Assembly (NCBI RefSeq): GCF_014646015.1
Contig: NZ_BMMQ01000007.1
Coordinates: 102,179 to 166,178 of the forward strand
Direction of reading: 5' to 3'
DNA: 64,000 nucleotides
Source: Microbacterium nanhaiense
GTDB taxonomy: Bacteria; Actinomycetota; Actinomycetes; Actinomycetales; Microbacteriaceae
The notes beneath the pieces are model-generated. The model worked only from the letters and a program-made list of their open reading frames with translations. It was not told the origin of the DNA and made no database searches. The stretch's first letter is position 1; each line of letters opens with the position of its first letter. Positions 7,603-16,526 of the stretch are shown piece after piece. Position numbers and translations under genes: made by a program.

Positions 7603-8652
7603 TCAGTAGAACTCGACGGTGTCGACGAGGTTCTCCATCGGTGCGCCGTCGAGCAGCATGCCCGCATTGCGCGCGAACAGCTCCGCGATGCGCCGTTCCT
7701 CGCCCGCCGTGAGAGCGGCCGTGTGCGGGCTCACGAGCACCCGCGGGTGCGCCCAGAGCGGGCTGTTCTCCGGGAGCGGTTCGACCTCGAACACGTCGAG
7801 GGCCGCGAAGCCCACGGTGCCGTCGTCGAGGGCCCCGAGGAGCGCCGCCTCATCGATCACCGTGCCGCGGCCGACGTTGACGACGGTCGCCCCGGGACGC
7901 ATGCGCGCGAGGAAGCCGGTGTCGATCAGGTGGTGGGTCGCATCGGTTCCGGGCAGCGTCGTGACGACCGCGTCGACCTCGCCGAGCACCCCGGACAGCT
8001 CGCTCGGGTGCACCGTGCGGGACACCCCGGGTGCGCTCGCTCCCGAGCGGGAGGTGCCGACCACGCGCACCCCGAGCGCCGAGAGCTTCGCGGCCACCGC
8101 GCGGCCGATGCCGCCCAGCCCCAGAACGAGCACCGTCTGATCGGACAGCTGCGGCATCATCCACCGACCGCTCCACACCCGATCGCGCTGCTGCTCGAGT
8201 AGGCGCGGGAGGTGCTTCGCGCCCGCCAACACCCCGAAGACCGCGAACTCGGCGAGCGCGTCGCCGTGCACGCCGGCCGAGGTCGTGAAGGCGACGCGGT
8301 TCAGCTCCTCCGCGGTCAGTCCCGCGGCGCGCACCTGACCGCCACCTCCGGCCGCCATGGTGTGCACCCAGCGCAAGCGCGGGTTCGCGCGCACGGCGCG
8401 GGCGAGGGCAGCGGGATCGACATCGGGGATCCCGTAGAGCGCCTCGGCCGTGTCGATGGCCGCCTCGAAGGCGGCCTGCTGCTGCGCGCTGCGCGTGAAC
8501 GCCGGATCCCCCGCGAAATCGGCGGGGTGGCGCATCGGCGGGAGGAGCCCCTGATCGACGACGAGATCGATGCGCGGTTCCCGTTCGACGATCAGCTCGG
8601 CCAGCTCGGGATCGAGCGGGGCCGCGACGACGACGCGCAGGCGGTCGCTCAT
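7603..8652 (-). CDS. D-2-hydroxyacid dehydrogenase family protein
   Basis: This 349-residue NAD-dependent enzyme has the Rossmann motif GLGGIGRAVA. The catalytic set consists of Arg in NVGRGTVIDE, Glu in VEPLPENSPLW and His in VSPHTAA, all in the usual order. The N-terminal catalytic half is longer than in simple lactate-type enzymes. It interconverts a 2-hydroxy acid and a 2-oxo acid in the cytoplasm. The ATG overlaps the aminotransferase stop by 4 bases, so the two should be made together, and a 2-oxo acid from the transaminase could be the shared metabolite. The exact substrate is unknown. Confidence 0.8.
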   Translation of the reverse strand: MSDRLRVVVAAPLDPELAELIVEREPRIDLVVDQGLLPPMRHPADFAGDPAFTRSAQQQAAFEAAIDTAEALYGIPDVDPAALARAVRANPRLRWVHTMAAGGGGQVRAAGLTAEELNRVAFTTSAGVHGDALAEFAVFGVLAGAKHLPRLLEQQRDRVWSGRWMMPQLSDQTVLVLGLGGIGRAVAAKLSALGVRVVGTSRSGASAPGVSRTVHPSELSGVLGEVDAVVTTLPGTDATHHLIDTGFLARMRPGATVVNVGRGTVIDEAALLGALDDGTVGFAALDVFEVEPLPENSPLWAHPRVLVSPHTAALTAGEERRIAELFARNAGMLLDGAPMENLVDTVEFY

Positions 8653-9869
8653 CGCAGCGCCCCGACGGCGTCGGCGATGGCGTCGATCGCGGCGCGGATC
8701 GTCTCGAGATCTGTCGCGAACGAGATCCGGAAGAACGGCGACTGACCGTATGCCGATCCCTGGATGACCGCGACGCCCGCGCGGTCGAGGAGGTACAGGG
8801 TCACGTCCTGATCGTCCGCCAGGGTGTCTCCCTCCTCGGTGCGTCGGCCGATGAGCCCCGCGCAATCGACGTAGAGGTAGAAGGCGCCGTCCGGTACCAG
8901 CGGGTCGAGGCCTTCGATCGCCGAGATCCCGGCGACGGCCGCATCGCGGCGCTCGGCGTAGACCGGCACGGTCTCGGCGATGAAGTCCTGCGGTCCGCTC
9001 AGTGCCGCCGCAGCGGCGGCCTGGCTGATGGACGAGGGGCACGACGAGGTCTGGGACTGCAGCGTGTTGATCGCCCGGACGAGGGCCGGGTCGCCCGCGG
9101 CGTAGCCGAGGCGCCAGCCGGTCATCGCGTACGACTTCGACACGCCGGAGACGACGAGCACGCGATGGCGCAGGTCGGGGGCGACGGCCGCGAGGCTGAG
9201 CGCGGCGGATCCCGTGTAGGAGATCTCGCTGTAGATCTCGTCCGACAGCACCGAGACGCGCGGGTGTCGACGGAGCACCTCGGCGAGCGCACCGAGTTCC
9301 TCGGCCGTGTACACGGCGCCGCTCGGGTTTCCGGGGCTGTTCAGGATCACCCAGCTGGTGCGCTCGGTGATGGCCGCCTCGAGCGTGGCGGGCGTGAGCT
9401 TGTACCCCGTCTCGACGGAGGTCGGCACGATGACCGGGGTGCCCTCGTTGGCGCGCACCATGTCGGGGTAGGAGACCCAGTACGGGGCGGGAACGAGTAC
9501 CTCGTCGCCCGCGTCGACCGTCGCCATCAGGGCGAGGAAGATGACCTGCTTTCCGCCGCCGCCTACGGTGATCTCGGCGTCGGAGTACTCGATGCCGTGG
9601 GTGCGGAGGAGGGATCCGCGGATCGCCTCGCGCAGCAGGGGCGTGCCGTTGACCGGGGTGTACTTGGTCTCGCCCGCTTCGATCGCGGCGATCGCCGCCC
9701 GCTTGATGTGATCCGGGGTGTCGAAGTCGGGCTCGCCGACCGTGAGGTCGAGGATCCGGCGGCCCTCGGCCTTCAGCTCGCGCACCCTCGCGGCCGCGGC
9801 CGTGCTGGGCGAGGGCTTGATGCGGCCGATGCGCTCCGCCGCGCGGAAGGACGAGCTCGCGGTGTCCAT
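8649..9869 (-). CDS. PLP-dependent class I/II aminotransferase (AspC-like)
   Basis: This 406-residue fold-type I aminotransferase has NSPGNPSG, the DEIYSE segment, the Schiff-base Lys245 in SGVSKSYAMTGWRLGY and the C-terminal substrate-carboxylate Arg in FFRISFA. It moves an amino group from an amino acid to a 2-oxo acid. In this operon it sits between 5-oxoprolinase genes, which yield glutamate-type products, and an RraA-type aldolase, which cleaves 4-hydroxy-2-oxo diacids. A glutamate analogue is therefore a reasonable substrate (inference). The ATG shares one base with the stop of the aldolase gene. Confidence 0.85.
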   Translation of the reverse strand: MDTASSSFRAAERIGRIKPSPSTAAAARVRELKAEGRRILDLTVGEPDFDTPDHIKRAAIAAIEAGETKYTPVNGTPLLREAIRGSLLRTHGIEYSDAEITVGGGGKQVIFLALMATVDAGDEVLVPAPYWVSYPDMVRANEGTPVIVPTSVETGYKLTPATLEAAITERTSWVILNSPGNPSGAVYTAEELGALAEVLRRHPRVSVLSDEIYSEISYTGSAALSLAAVAPDLRHRVLVVSGVSKSYAMTGWRLGYAAGDPALVRAINTLQSQTSSCPSSISQAAAAAALSGPQDFIAETVPVYAERRDAAVAGISAIEGLDPLVPDGAFYLYVDCAGLIGRRTEEGDTLADDQDVTLYLLDRAGVAVIQGSAYGQSPFFRISFATDLETIRAAIDAIADAVGALR

Positions 9870-10555
9870 CACGCCGCCTCCTCGATGTCGGTCGTCAGGC
9901 CCTTGGCCTTGAGCACATCGACGAGGTTGCACAGGTCGATCGTCGTGCCGCCGGCCTTGTACTTCTCGATCAGCTCGGCCTCGTTGGCGTCGCGGGCGGC
10001 CGAGAGCTCGGCGACCTCGCGGGCCTCCTCGCGACGGACCACGACGATGCCATCGGCATCGCCCTTGACGATGTCGCCGGGGCGGATGAGCTCTCCGCCG
10101 AAGACGATGGGCTGGTTGAGCGCCCCGAGGGTCTCCTTGACGGTGCCCTTGATCGAGACGCTGCCGGAGAACACGGGCAGGCCCAGCTCGCGCAGTTCGC
10201 GGGTGTCGCGCACGCCGGCGTCGGTGACGAGGGCGGCGATGCCCTTGGCCTTGCACGCGTTGCCGAGCACATCGCCGAACATGCCGGCCTCGCTGAGCTC
10301 TCCGGCGGAGACGATGAGCACGTCTCCCGGCTGCGCGTAGTGGATGGCGACCTGCAGCATGAGATTGTCGCGCGGGGCGCAGACGACGGTGAAGGCGGAT
10401 CCGACGAAGGAGCTCTCCGGATCGATGGGCTTGATGCGCGAGGCGACCGCGCCCCGGCGCCCCTGCGCCTCGTGGATGGTCGCCGCGGTGAACTCCCCGA
10501 GTCGCGCGACATCGGCGGCGTCCGCGCGCTCGATCTTGGTGGTGACGTGAACCAT
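9869..10555 (-). CDS. RraA-family (HMG/CHA-type) aldolase
   Basis: This 228-residue RraA-like protein has GxxxxxxxxCAPRDNLMLQVAIHYAQPGDVL in the first half and the metal/pyruvate segment ALVTDAGVRDTREL in the middle. This is the layout of 4-hydroxy-4-methyl-2-oxoglutarate / 4-carboxy-4-hydroxy-2-oxoadipate aldolases, class II enzymes that release pyruvate. The C-terminal extension (KYKAGGTTIDLCNLVDVL) is also seen in the aldolase members rather than in E. coli RraA. It probably cleaves the oxo acid made by the neighbouring aminotransferase. Confidence 0.8.
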   Translation of the reverse strand: MVHVTTKIERADAADVARLGEFTAATIHEAQGRRGAVASRIKPIDPESSFVGSAFTVVCAPRDNLMLQVAIHYAQPGDVLIVSAGELSEAGMFGDVLGNACKAKGIAALVTDAGVRDTRELRELGLPVFSGSVSIKGTVKETLGALNQPIVFGGELIRPGDIVKGDADGIVVVRREEAREVAELSAARDANEAELIEKYKAGGTTIDLCNLVDVLKAKGLTTDIEEAA

Positions 10556-10566
10556 GATGGTGTTCC

Positions 10567-11328
10567 TTACTGTGCGGCCTGGTCGCGGCGGTCGAAGGTG
10601 AGCCCTCCGGGCACCTGGAAGGTGGGCATGAGCTCGATGAGCCCGACGTTGACGTGCGAGGGGGCGTCGACGGCGTACTCGATCGCGGCGACGACGTCGT
10701 CGACCGTCAGCGATTCGTAGCCCTCGAAGTAGGTGGCCCACGCCTCCGCCTCGGTCTCCGGCGTGCGACCGACATTGCGCGAGAAGATCTCGGTCTCGAT
10801 CCGCCCCGGGCTGAGCTCGGTCACCCGCACGCGCTTGCCGAGCGCGTCGTTGCGCAACTGGCGCGAGAGCTGGTGAACGGCGGCCTTCGTGGCGTGGTAT
10901 CCGGTGTGCCCGAAGAAGTTGTAGTGGCCTGCGATCGAGGAGATGTTGAGCACGTGGCCGCGATCGCGCTCGACCATTCCGGGGTAGAGCAGGCGCAGGA
11001 TGTGCATGACGGCACCAAGGTTGACCTCGATGAGGTCGTCGATGTCGGCCTCCGTCGCGGTGAGGATGTTGCCCTGGCGACCGACGCCCGCGCTGTTAAG
11101 CACGATGTCCGCCTCCACCCCCTCGAGCGCCCGGGTGAGGGCGGCGGTATCGCGCACGTTGAGGGCGTGCGTGATCGCACCCTTCTCTGCCAGCGCGGCG
11201 AGACGCTCCTCGTCGCGGGCGATCGCGTGAACGGTCAGCCCCTTGTCGAGGAACAGGTCGACGGCGCCGCGGCCGACGCCGCTCGTGGCACCGGTGACGA
11301 CGGCGACTCGGTAGTCGGAAAAGGTCAT
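10567..11328 (-). CDS. SDR oxidoreductase (YdfG-like)
   Basis: This 253-residue classical short-chain dehydrogenase has TGATSGVGRG, NSAGVG, Ser in NISSIAG and YHATKAA. The C terminus resembles the YdfG group of 3-hydroxy acid dehydrogenases (IEYAVDAPSHVNVGLIELMPT). It is the second SDR of the operon and differs clearly from the gluconate 5-dehydrogenase type. The start overlaps the pxpC stop by 4 bases. Acting on a short hydroxy acid in the same pathway is likely; the substrate is unknown. Confidence 0.8.
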   Translation of the reverse strand: MTFSDYRVAVVTGATSGVGRGAVDLFLDKGLTVHAIARDEERLAALAEKGAITHALNVRDTAALTRALEGVEADIVLNSAGVGRQGNILTATEADIDDLIEVNLGAVMHILRLLYPGMVERDRGHVLNISSIAGHYNFFGHTGYHATKAAVHQLSRQLRNDALGKRVRVTELSPGRIETEIFSRNVGRTPETEAEAWATYFEGYESLTVDDVVAAIEYAVDAPSHVNVGLIELMPTFQVPGGLTFDRRDQAAQ

Positions 11329-12320
11329 GAAAGGGTCCTTCCGGATGAAGTGGGCAGCGCGTCCAGCGCCGTGAAGACGGAGCGAACGCGGAGGCGAAGA
11401 GCATCGAGGGCGGCGCGCTCCGCGCGAGCGCGCTCGGTTGCCTGCGCTTCCGACACGCGTCGGAAGCGCAGGGTCTGGCCGGGGCGCGCCTGGGCCAGCA
11501 CGTCGAGCGCGGTCGTCGTGACAACGGCGAGCACGGGATACCCCGCCGTCACCCCGCGGCCTCGATGCAGGACGAGAAGCTCGTTCCCGGGCGGAACCTC
11601 GACCGCGCCCACGGGCACGCCGCGCGAGAGGACCTCGCCCTGCACGCGGCGTTCGGGAAGGATCCCCGTCATCCGCAGGCCGATGTGGTTGCTCGTCGGC
11701 GATACCACATAGGGTTCCTCGTACAGGCGCCGGGCGGTGTCCGCGAAGTCGGCGATGTCGGGGCCGTCCGTCGCCTCGACGGTGGTCGTGTCCGGGCGCG
11801 CGGGGACGTTCAGCCGGTACAGCTCAGCGCCGAAGTTGGTGTTGAGGATCGGCGGCGTCGCGCGCGTGAGCGGGATCCGCTGACCCGCGAGGAGCCGTCC
11901 ACCGAAGCCGAGCACCGAGTCGGGTGCGCAGCTGCCGAGCAGCCGCGGCACGTCGAAGGATCCGGCGACCGCGAGGTACGCGCGCAGGCCGCCCGTGATC
12001 TGCCGCACCTCGATCGTCTCACCGGCGCGCACCGAGACCGGCTGCTCGTTCGGGCGCTCGATGCCGCCGACGCGGAGGGTCGCAGCGGTGCCCGCCAGGG
12101 CGATCAGGATGTCACTGTCGGCGATGAACTCGGCGTCCAACGCCATGATCTCGAGGAGTGGCGCGCGGTCGTCGTTGCCGGCCAGGATGTTGGCGATCCT
12201 CGCCGAGCGCTGGTCGAGTGCGCCGCCCACGGGCACGCCGTATCGCGGCCCGCGGCTGCGGCCGAGGTCGGTGATCTGCGCCGATCCCGCCTCGACGACC
12301 GTGAGGAAGCCCGCGCTCAT
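11325..12320 (-). CDS. pxpC: 5-oxoprolinase subunit C (biotin-dependent carboxyltransferase family)
   Basis: This 331-residue PxpC/KipA-family protein has the N-terminal LTVVEAGSAQITDLGRSRG signature, the PVGGALDQRSARIAN stretch and a C-terminal GGYP-type segment (RGRGVTAGYPVLAVV). With PxpA and PxpB it forms the bacterial ATP-dependent 5-oxoprolinase that opens the pyroglutamate ring to glutamate. The start overlaps the pxpB stop by 4 bases. The last 45 residues are Arg/Ala-rich and probably disordered. Because the operon contains an aminotransferase and aldolase downstream, a substituted 5-oxoproline is also possible. Confidence 0.85.
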   Translation of the reverse strand: MSAGFLTVVEAGSAQITDLGRSRGPRYGVPVGGALDQRSARIANILAGNDDRAPLLEIMALDAEFIADSDILIALAGTAATLRVGGIERPNEQPVSVRAGETIEVRQITGGLRAYLAVAGSFDVPRLLGSCAPDSVLGFGGRLLAGQRIPLTRATPPILNTNFGAELYRLNVPARPDTTTVEATDGPDIADFADTARRLYEEPYVVSPTSNHIGLRMTGILPERRVQGEVLSRGVPVGAVEVPPGNELLVLHRGRGVTAGYPVLAVVTTTALDVLAQARPGQTLRFRRVSEAQATERARAERAALDALRLRVRSVFTALDALPTSSGRTLS

Positions 12321-13039
12321 GAGGCCACCATCCTGGTGCCGAGCAGCGAGACGTACTCGTCGCGAGCGATGGGCCGGAACCGGATCAGGTCGCCGGGCTC
12401 GTACGGCACGAAGGGCTCGGCGTCGAGGTCGAGCACCACGAGAGGGGTGCGGCCGATCAGGGCCCAACCGCCGGGCGCGGCGGCCGGCGTGATCGTCGCC
12501 TGGCGCCCCGCGACCGACACCACGCCCTGCGGCACGCTCGCACGGGGGCTCGACAGCCGCGGAACCGGCAGCGGGAACGCGGGGCCGTCGAGCATGGGGG
12601 AGCCACCGGGCGCACCGAGGCACCGCACGACGTAGCTCGGCTCGCTGTGGAGGCGCACGATGTCTGCGGTGCTCAGCCCTTGCGCCTCGGCCACCATGCG
12701 GAGGTCGAGTTCGCCGTCGAGGTCGTAGAGCACCGGAACTTCGAAGAGGCGCGGCGTCTCGGTGAGCGGGCGGTCGGAATCCAGCCGGGCGATGACGCTC
12801 TCGAGGTACGAGCGCATGCGCTCGAGCGAGGACTCGACGGGGTCGATCTCGATGAGGGCGGCGTCGTAGGTGGGGATCACGCACTCGACGCCGGGCACCT
12901 GCGCGTCGTCGATGAATCGGGCCAGGTGGTGCACGAGCCGCCAGCCGGCCTCGCGATCCTCGAGCGCACTCGATACCCGCAGCGCGGCGTTTCCGCTCGC
13001 GGAGATGGTGGCGACGGGCGATGGCATCGGGGCGCTCAC
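12317..13039 (-). CDS. pxpB: 5-oxoprolinase subunit B (KipI family)
   Basis: This 240-residue PxpB/KipI-like protein has a cyclophilin-like C-terminal half, with the features VPVLYD, HSEPSYVVRCLGAPGGSPMLDG and PGGWALIGRTP. The GTG at 13039 is chosen because it overlaps the pxpA stop as GTGA, the same 4-base coupling seen between most genes of this operon. An ATG four codons further in (13027) is the alternative. It works as the partner of PxpC in ring opening of 5-oxoproline. Confidence 0.85.
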   Translation of the reverse strand: MSAPMPSPVATISASGNAALRVSSALEDREAGWRLVHHLARFIDDAQVPGVECVIPTYDAALIEIDPVESSLERMRSYLESVIARLDSDRPLTETPRLFEVPVLYDLDGELDLRMVAEAQGLSTADIVRLHSEPSYVVRCLGAPGGSPMLDGPAFPLPVPRLSSPRASVPQGVVSVAGRQATITPAAAPGGWALIGRTPLVVLDLDAEPFVPYEPGDLIRFRPIARDEYVSLLGTRMVAS

Positions 13040-13806
13040 TGCAGCCAGTCGGCCAGCGGGGCGATCTCGACGCCCTCGGCCTCGAGTCCGGCGCGGATCT
13101 GCTTCGCGAGCGCAACCGCGCCCGCGGTGTCGCCGTGCACGAGCACCGTGTCGCAGGCGACGGGAATCTGCACGCCGCCCCTGCTCTCGATCACACCGTC
13201 GACGACCATCCGCACGGTGCGACGGCGGATCTCCTCGGCGTCGTGGATCACGGCGCCCGGTTCGGAGCGGCGCACGAGCGTCCCATCGTCCTCGTAGGCC
13301 CGATCGGCGATGCCGACGATGCCGACGCGCAGCCCCTGAGCGCGGGCGGCGTCGGCGAGCGCGCCGTCCTGCGCGAGCACAATCAACTCGGGATCGACCC
13401 TGCGCGCGGCCTCGGCGACGGCCGCCGCGTAGTCCTCGCGGACGGCGACGAGGTTGCCCAGGCGGCCGTGCGGGGCGAGGTGCGTGACGGCGGATCCGTG
13501 GTACGCGGCGACCGCCTGGAGGGCGCCGAGCTGATAGAGCACGTCGGTGCGCACCTCCTCGGCCGTCAGGCCCATGTCGCGACGCCCGAAGCCCTGCCGG
13601 TCGGGAAAGGACGGGTGAGCGCCGATGCCGACGCCGCGCGCGATGCACTCGCGCACGGTCTGGTCCATGATCTGCGGGTCACCCGCATGAAAACCGCAGG
13701 CGATGTTCGCCGAGCTGAGCACATCGAGCAGTGCGGAGTCGTCGCCCATCCGCCACGGTCCGAATCCCTCGCCGAGATCCGCAACGAGATCGATCTTCCG
13801 GCCCAT
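13036..13806 (-). CDS. pxpA: 5-oxoprolinase subunit A (LamB/YcsF family)
   Basis: This 256-residue PxpA protein opens with IDLVADLGEGFGPW, the family signature. ANIACGFHAGDP, IGAHPSFPDRQGFGRR and the late VLVHGDTAGAVALA follow. GGAGG precedes the ATG at a good distance. It is the first gene of the nine-gene operon and forms 5-oxoprolinase with the next two genes. The 196-base divergent interval to the LacI gene holds the promoter and shared CTGTGCCA boxes. Confidence 0.9.
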   Translation of the reverse strand: MGRKIDLVADLGEGFGPWRMGDDSALLDVLSSANIACGFHAGDPQIMDQTVRECIARGVGIGAHPSFPDRQGFGRRDMGLTAEEVRTDVLYQLGALQAVAAYHGSAVTHLAPHGRLGNLVAVREDYAAAVAEAARRVDPELIVLAQDGALADAARAQGLRVGIVGIADRAYEDDGTLVRRSEPGAVIHDAEEIRRRTVRMVVDGVIESRGGVQIPVACDTVLVHGDTAGAVALAKQIRAGLEAEGVEIAPLADWLQ

Positions 13807-14002
13807 GTCCGCCTCCGCTCTGAGTGCTTCTGCTGTCGAAATCAGCGTAGGTCGATGGCATTCGACGGTGCATATGTTCTGCCAACTCTGTGCCAGATCG
13901 CGTGACAAAACGGCTTTATATCAAGCCTCGTGGGCGCTACGATGGCAAGATCTGTGCAGGATTACGTGCGCCCGAGGGCGGCAGACACGAAGGAGGACGG
14001 GG
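13807..14002. promoter_or_regulatory. Divergent promoter region of pxpA operon and lacI
   Basis: This gene-free interval of 196 bases contains a less GC-rich stretch (around 13868-13925) and the box TGCCAACTCTGTGCCA at 13880-13895, followed by CGCGTG. A very similar box lies upstream of the transporter gene at 16635-16659, suggesting one regulator acts on both. It is not a simple palindrome, so assignment to the adjacent LacI protein is tentative. Confidence 0.5.
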
Positions 14003-15013
14003 ATGGCCATTCCGGAACGCAGGGTGCAGCGTCGCGTGACGCTGACGGAGATCGCCGAGGCGTGCGGCATCGCACCGTCGACCGTGTCGCGCGCATTTTC
14101 GAACCCGAACCGGGTCAGCCCCGCGATGTATCAGCGCATCACGAGCAAGGCGCAGGAGATGGGTTACTCCTCCGCGCTCCTCCCCGCGCGCGACGATCGG
14201 CTCGCGCGCGGCACGATCGCCCTCATCCTCCCCAACCTCACCAACCCGTTCAACCTCGACGTCATCCGCGGGGCGCAGGCGCAGATACGCGCCGCAAGCT
14301 ATCTGCACCTCGTGGTGAGCACCGAGGAGTCGCTCGCAATGGAGGAGCAGTGGCTGCGGGAGATGGCCCGCACGGTGGACGGCATCGTCGTCTCCTCACC
14401 GCGCGTCGACGACGACACGCTACGTTCCGTTAGCCAGACCGTGCCGACCGTCGTGATCAACCGCGAAGCGCCGGGACTGTCCGGCGTCGTGATCGACACC
14501 CCGGAGGGCCTCGCCCAGTCGCTGCACTACCTGCACTCCCTCGGCCACCGGCGGGTCGCGTACGTGCACGGCCCGCACGGATCCTGGACCGACAGGGCGC
14601 GCTTCGACGCCCTCTCGGAGGCCGCGTCCGCGCACGACGTGGAACTCATTCCCGTCGGACGGTATCAGCCGACACTCGCGAACGGCGCCGCGGCCGCCGA
14701 CGCCGTGGCGTTGACGCACGCCACCGCCTGCGTGTTCTTCAACGACGTCCTCGCGATCGGCGCGCTCGACCGCTTCCGCCAGCTCGGCATCTCCGTGCCC
14801 CAGGACCTGAGCGTGGTCGGGTGCGACGACATCTTCGGAACCTCGTTCTCGAGCCCGCCGCTGACGACCGTGACCTCGCCCGGCGAAACCGCCGCCCGAG
14901 CCGCGGTCGACATGCTCATCGGTCGGTTCTCGACGCGCGATCGCACGGATCGCATCGACCACATCTCCGCGCACCTCACCGTCCGGGCATCGACGGCGCC
15001 GGTCGCGGGCTGA
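14003..15013 (+). CDS. LacI-family transcriptional regulator
   Basis: This 336-residue regulator has an N-terminal helix-turn-helix (VTLTEIAEACGIAPSTVSRAFSNPNRVS, residues 12-39), a hinge, and a periplasmic-binding-protein-like effector domain (GTIALILPNLTNPFNLDVI; late VVGCDDIFGTSFSSPPLTTV). AGGAGG lies upstream of the ATG. It is divergent from the pxp/idn operon and convergent with the transporter gene, so it most likely controls both. The effector is probably a metabolite of that pathway. Confidence 0.9.
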   Translation: MAIPERRVQRRVTLTEIAEACGIAPSTVSRAFSNPNRVSPAMYQRITSKAQEMGYSSALLPARDDRLARGTIALILPNLTNPFNLDVIRGAQAQIRAASYLHLVVSTEESLAMEEQWLREMARTVDGIVVSSPRVDDDTLRSVSQTVPTVVINREAPGLSGVVIDTPEGLAQSLHYLHSLGHRRVAYVHGPHGSWTDRARFDALSEAASAHDVELIPVGRYQPTLANGAAAADAVALTHATACVFFNDVLAIGALDRFRQLGISVPQDLSVVGCDDIFGTSFSSPPLTTVTSPGETAARAAVDMLIGRFSTRDRTDRIDHISAHLTVRASTAPVAG

Positions 15014-15065
15014 GGCCCGGAGGGGTCCCTTCCGGCCGAGGGTTCCTCTCCCGGATCCGTTCAGA

Positions 15066-15128
15066 AGGAGATGAGCCCTATCTCAGGAGCAGATCATCAT
15101 TCCGCTCCTGAGATAGGGCTCATCTCCT
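15066..15128. repeat. 63-bp intergenic palindrome, copy 1
   Basis: The arms are 25 bp, perfectly complementary (AGGAGATGAGCCC at the outer end), around a 13-base loop. It lies between the convergent lacI and transporter genes and can terminate both. It has exactly the length of the copies at 49706, 49834 and 57831 and shares the outer GGAGATGAGCC...GGCTCATCTCC with the copy at 57831. Confidence 0.8.
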
Positions 15129-15167
15129 GACTTGCGGATCCCCGGGAGCACCCGCGCAATGGCTCTA

Positions 15168-16526
15168 CTACGGCCGGGGCAGCACGATCGATGCCGTTAC
15201 CGCGGCCTTCTCGCGATCGCTCTGCTGCAGGTCATCGATCTCGTCCATCGTGTGATCCTTCGTCTCCTTCGCCGTCATCGCCGCGAAGGCGGCGACCAGC
15301 ATCAGCGCGATGGCGAGCATCGACGGACCGATCCAGCTCGTCAGCTCCGCACCCGCGAGGGCCGTCGAGGCGACGGGGCCGATGGCGCCGGCGATCGCGA
15401 AACCGATCTGCGTGCCGACCGCGAGGCCCGAGACCCGAACACGGTGCGGGAACATCTCGGCGAAGAACGACGGCCAGGCGGCGTTCGCGGTCGAGTAGAA
15501 GAGACCGTTGCACAGGATGCCGAGCGTGAAGATCAGCGCCCAGTTGCCCGTCGTGATCGACCAGAGGTAGGGGATCGTCGTCAGCCCCGCACCGATGACG
15601 CCGATGAGGAACACGGTGCGTCGCCCGAACTTGTCGGCGAGCAGGCCTGCGAGCGGCGTGTAGGCCAGCGCGAGAAGGCTCGCGAGCACGGGGACCCAGA
15701 GCATCGTCGGTCGGTCGAGGCCGTATCCGGTTGTCGCGAAGGCCACCGAGAAGGTGGCGAACAGGTAGCTGATGCCCGCGACGAGCGCACACGCCGCGAC
15801 GCGGAGGATCGCGAGCCGGTGGAAGCGCAGCGTCTGCGTCATCGGCGCCATCTGAACCTTGATCGCCTGCGTCTCGATGAAGGTCGGCGTCTCTTCGAGC
15901 GTGCGGCGGATGATGTACGCCACCACGACAACGACCGCCGACAGCCAGAACGGCACGCGCCAACCCCAGCTGAACAGCTGATCCTGCGGGAGCGCGGCGA
16001 AGGGAATGAACACGGCCGTCGCGAGGAGACCACCGGCCGCCGATCCGCTCGTCGTGAAGCTCGTCGTGAAGGCGCGACGGTGCTCCGGCGCGTGCTCGAG
16101 GCTCATCGTGATGGCGCTCGCCTGCTCGCCGGAGACCGACAGGCCTTGGATGATGCGGATCACCACGAGCAGGATCGGCGCGATCACGCCGGCCTGATCG
16201 TAGGTCGGCAGGCAGCCGATGATGAACGTACAGATGCCGATGCCGAACAGCGTGAGCATCATGACGGCCTTGCGTCCGTAGCGGTCACCGATCGGTCCCA
16301 GGATGAATGCGCCGAGCGGACGGACCACGTAGCCGACGGCGAGCGTCGCCATGCTGAGCAGGACGCGGATGCCGGCGGGCAGATCCTCCGGGAAGAACAG
16401 TTCGTTGAGCACGAGCGCAGACGCCGTGCCGTAGACCGCGAAGTCGTAGTACTCCAGCGTCGTCCCGGCCCAGGAGGCGATAGCCGCCTTCGCGGGAGTC
16501 TTCCGTGGGGTTGCAACTGTCGTCAT
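15168..16526 (-). CDS. MFS transporter, metabolite:H+ symporter (MHS) family
   Basis: This 452-residue protein has twelve predicted membrane segments. It has MHS-family features: a start at the membrane with WAGTTLEYYDFAVYG, the loop 2-3 motif RPLGAFILGPIGDRYGRK, and RIIQGLSVSGEQASA. GGAGG lies upstream of the ATG. Relatives import dicarboxylates, shikimate, proline/betaine or aromatic acids with protons. The promoter shares a box with the pxp/idn operon, so this is probably the uptake system for that operon's acidic substrate. Confidence 0.85.
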   Translation of the reverse strand: MTTVATPRKTPAKAAIASWAGTTLEYYDFAVYGTASALVLNELFFPEDLPAGIRVLLSMATLAVGYVVRPLGAFILGPIGDRYGRKAVMMLTLFGIGICTFIIGCLPTYDQAGVIAPILLVVIRIIQGLSVSGEQASAITMSLEHAPEHRRAFTTSFTTSGSAAGGLLATAVFIPFAALPQDQLFSWGWRVPFWLSAVVVVVAYIIRRTLEETPTFIETQAIKVQMAPMTQTLRFHRLAILRVAACALVAGISYLFATFSVAFATTGYGLDRPTMLWVPVLASLLALAYTPLAGLLADKFGRRTVFLIGVIGAGLTTIPYLWSITTGNWALIFTLGILCNGLFYSTANAAWPSFFAEMFPHRVRVSGLAVGTQIGFAIAGAIGPVASTALAGAELTSWIGPSMLAIALMLVAAFAAMTAKETKDHTMDEIDDLQQSDREKAAVTASIVLPRP

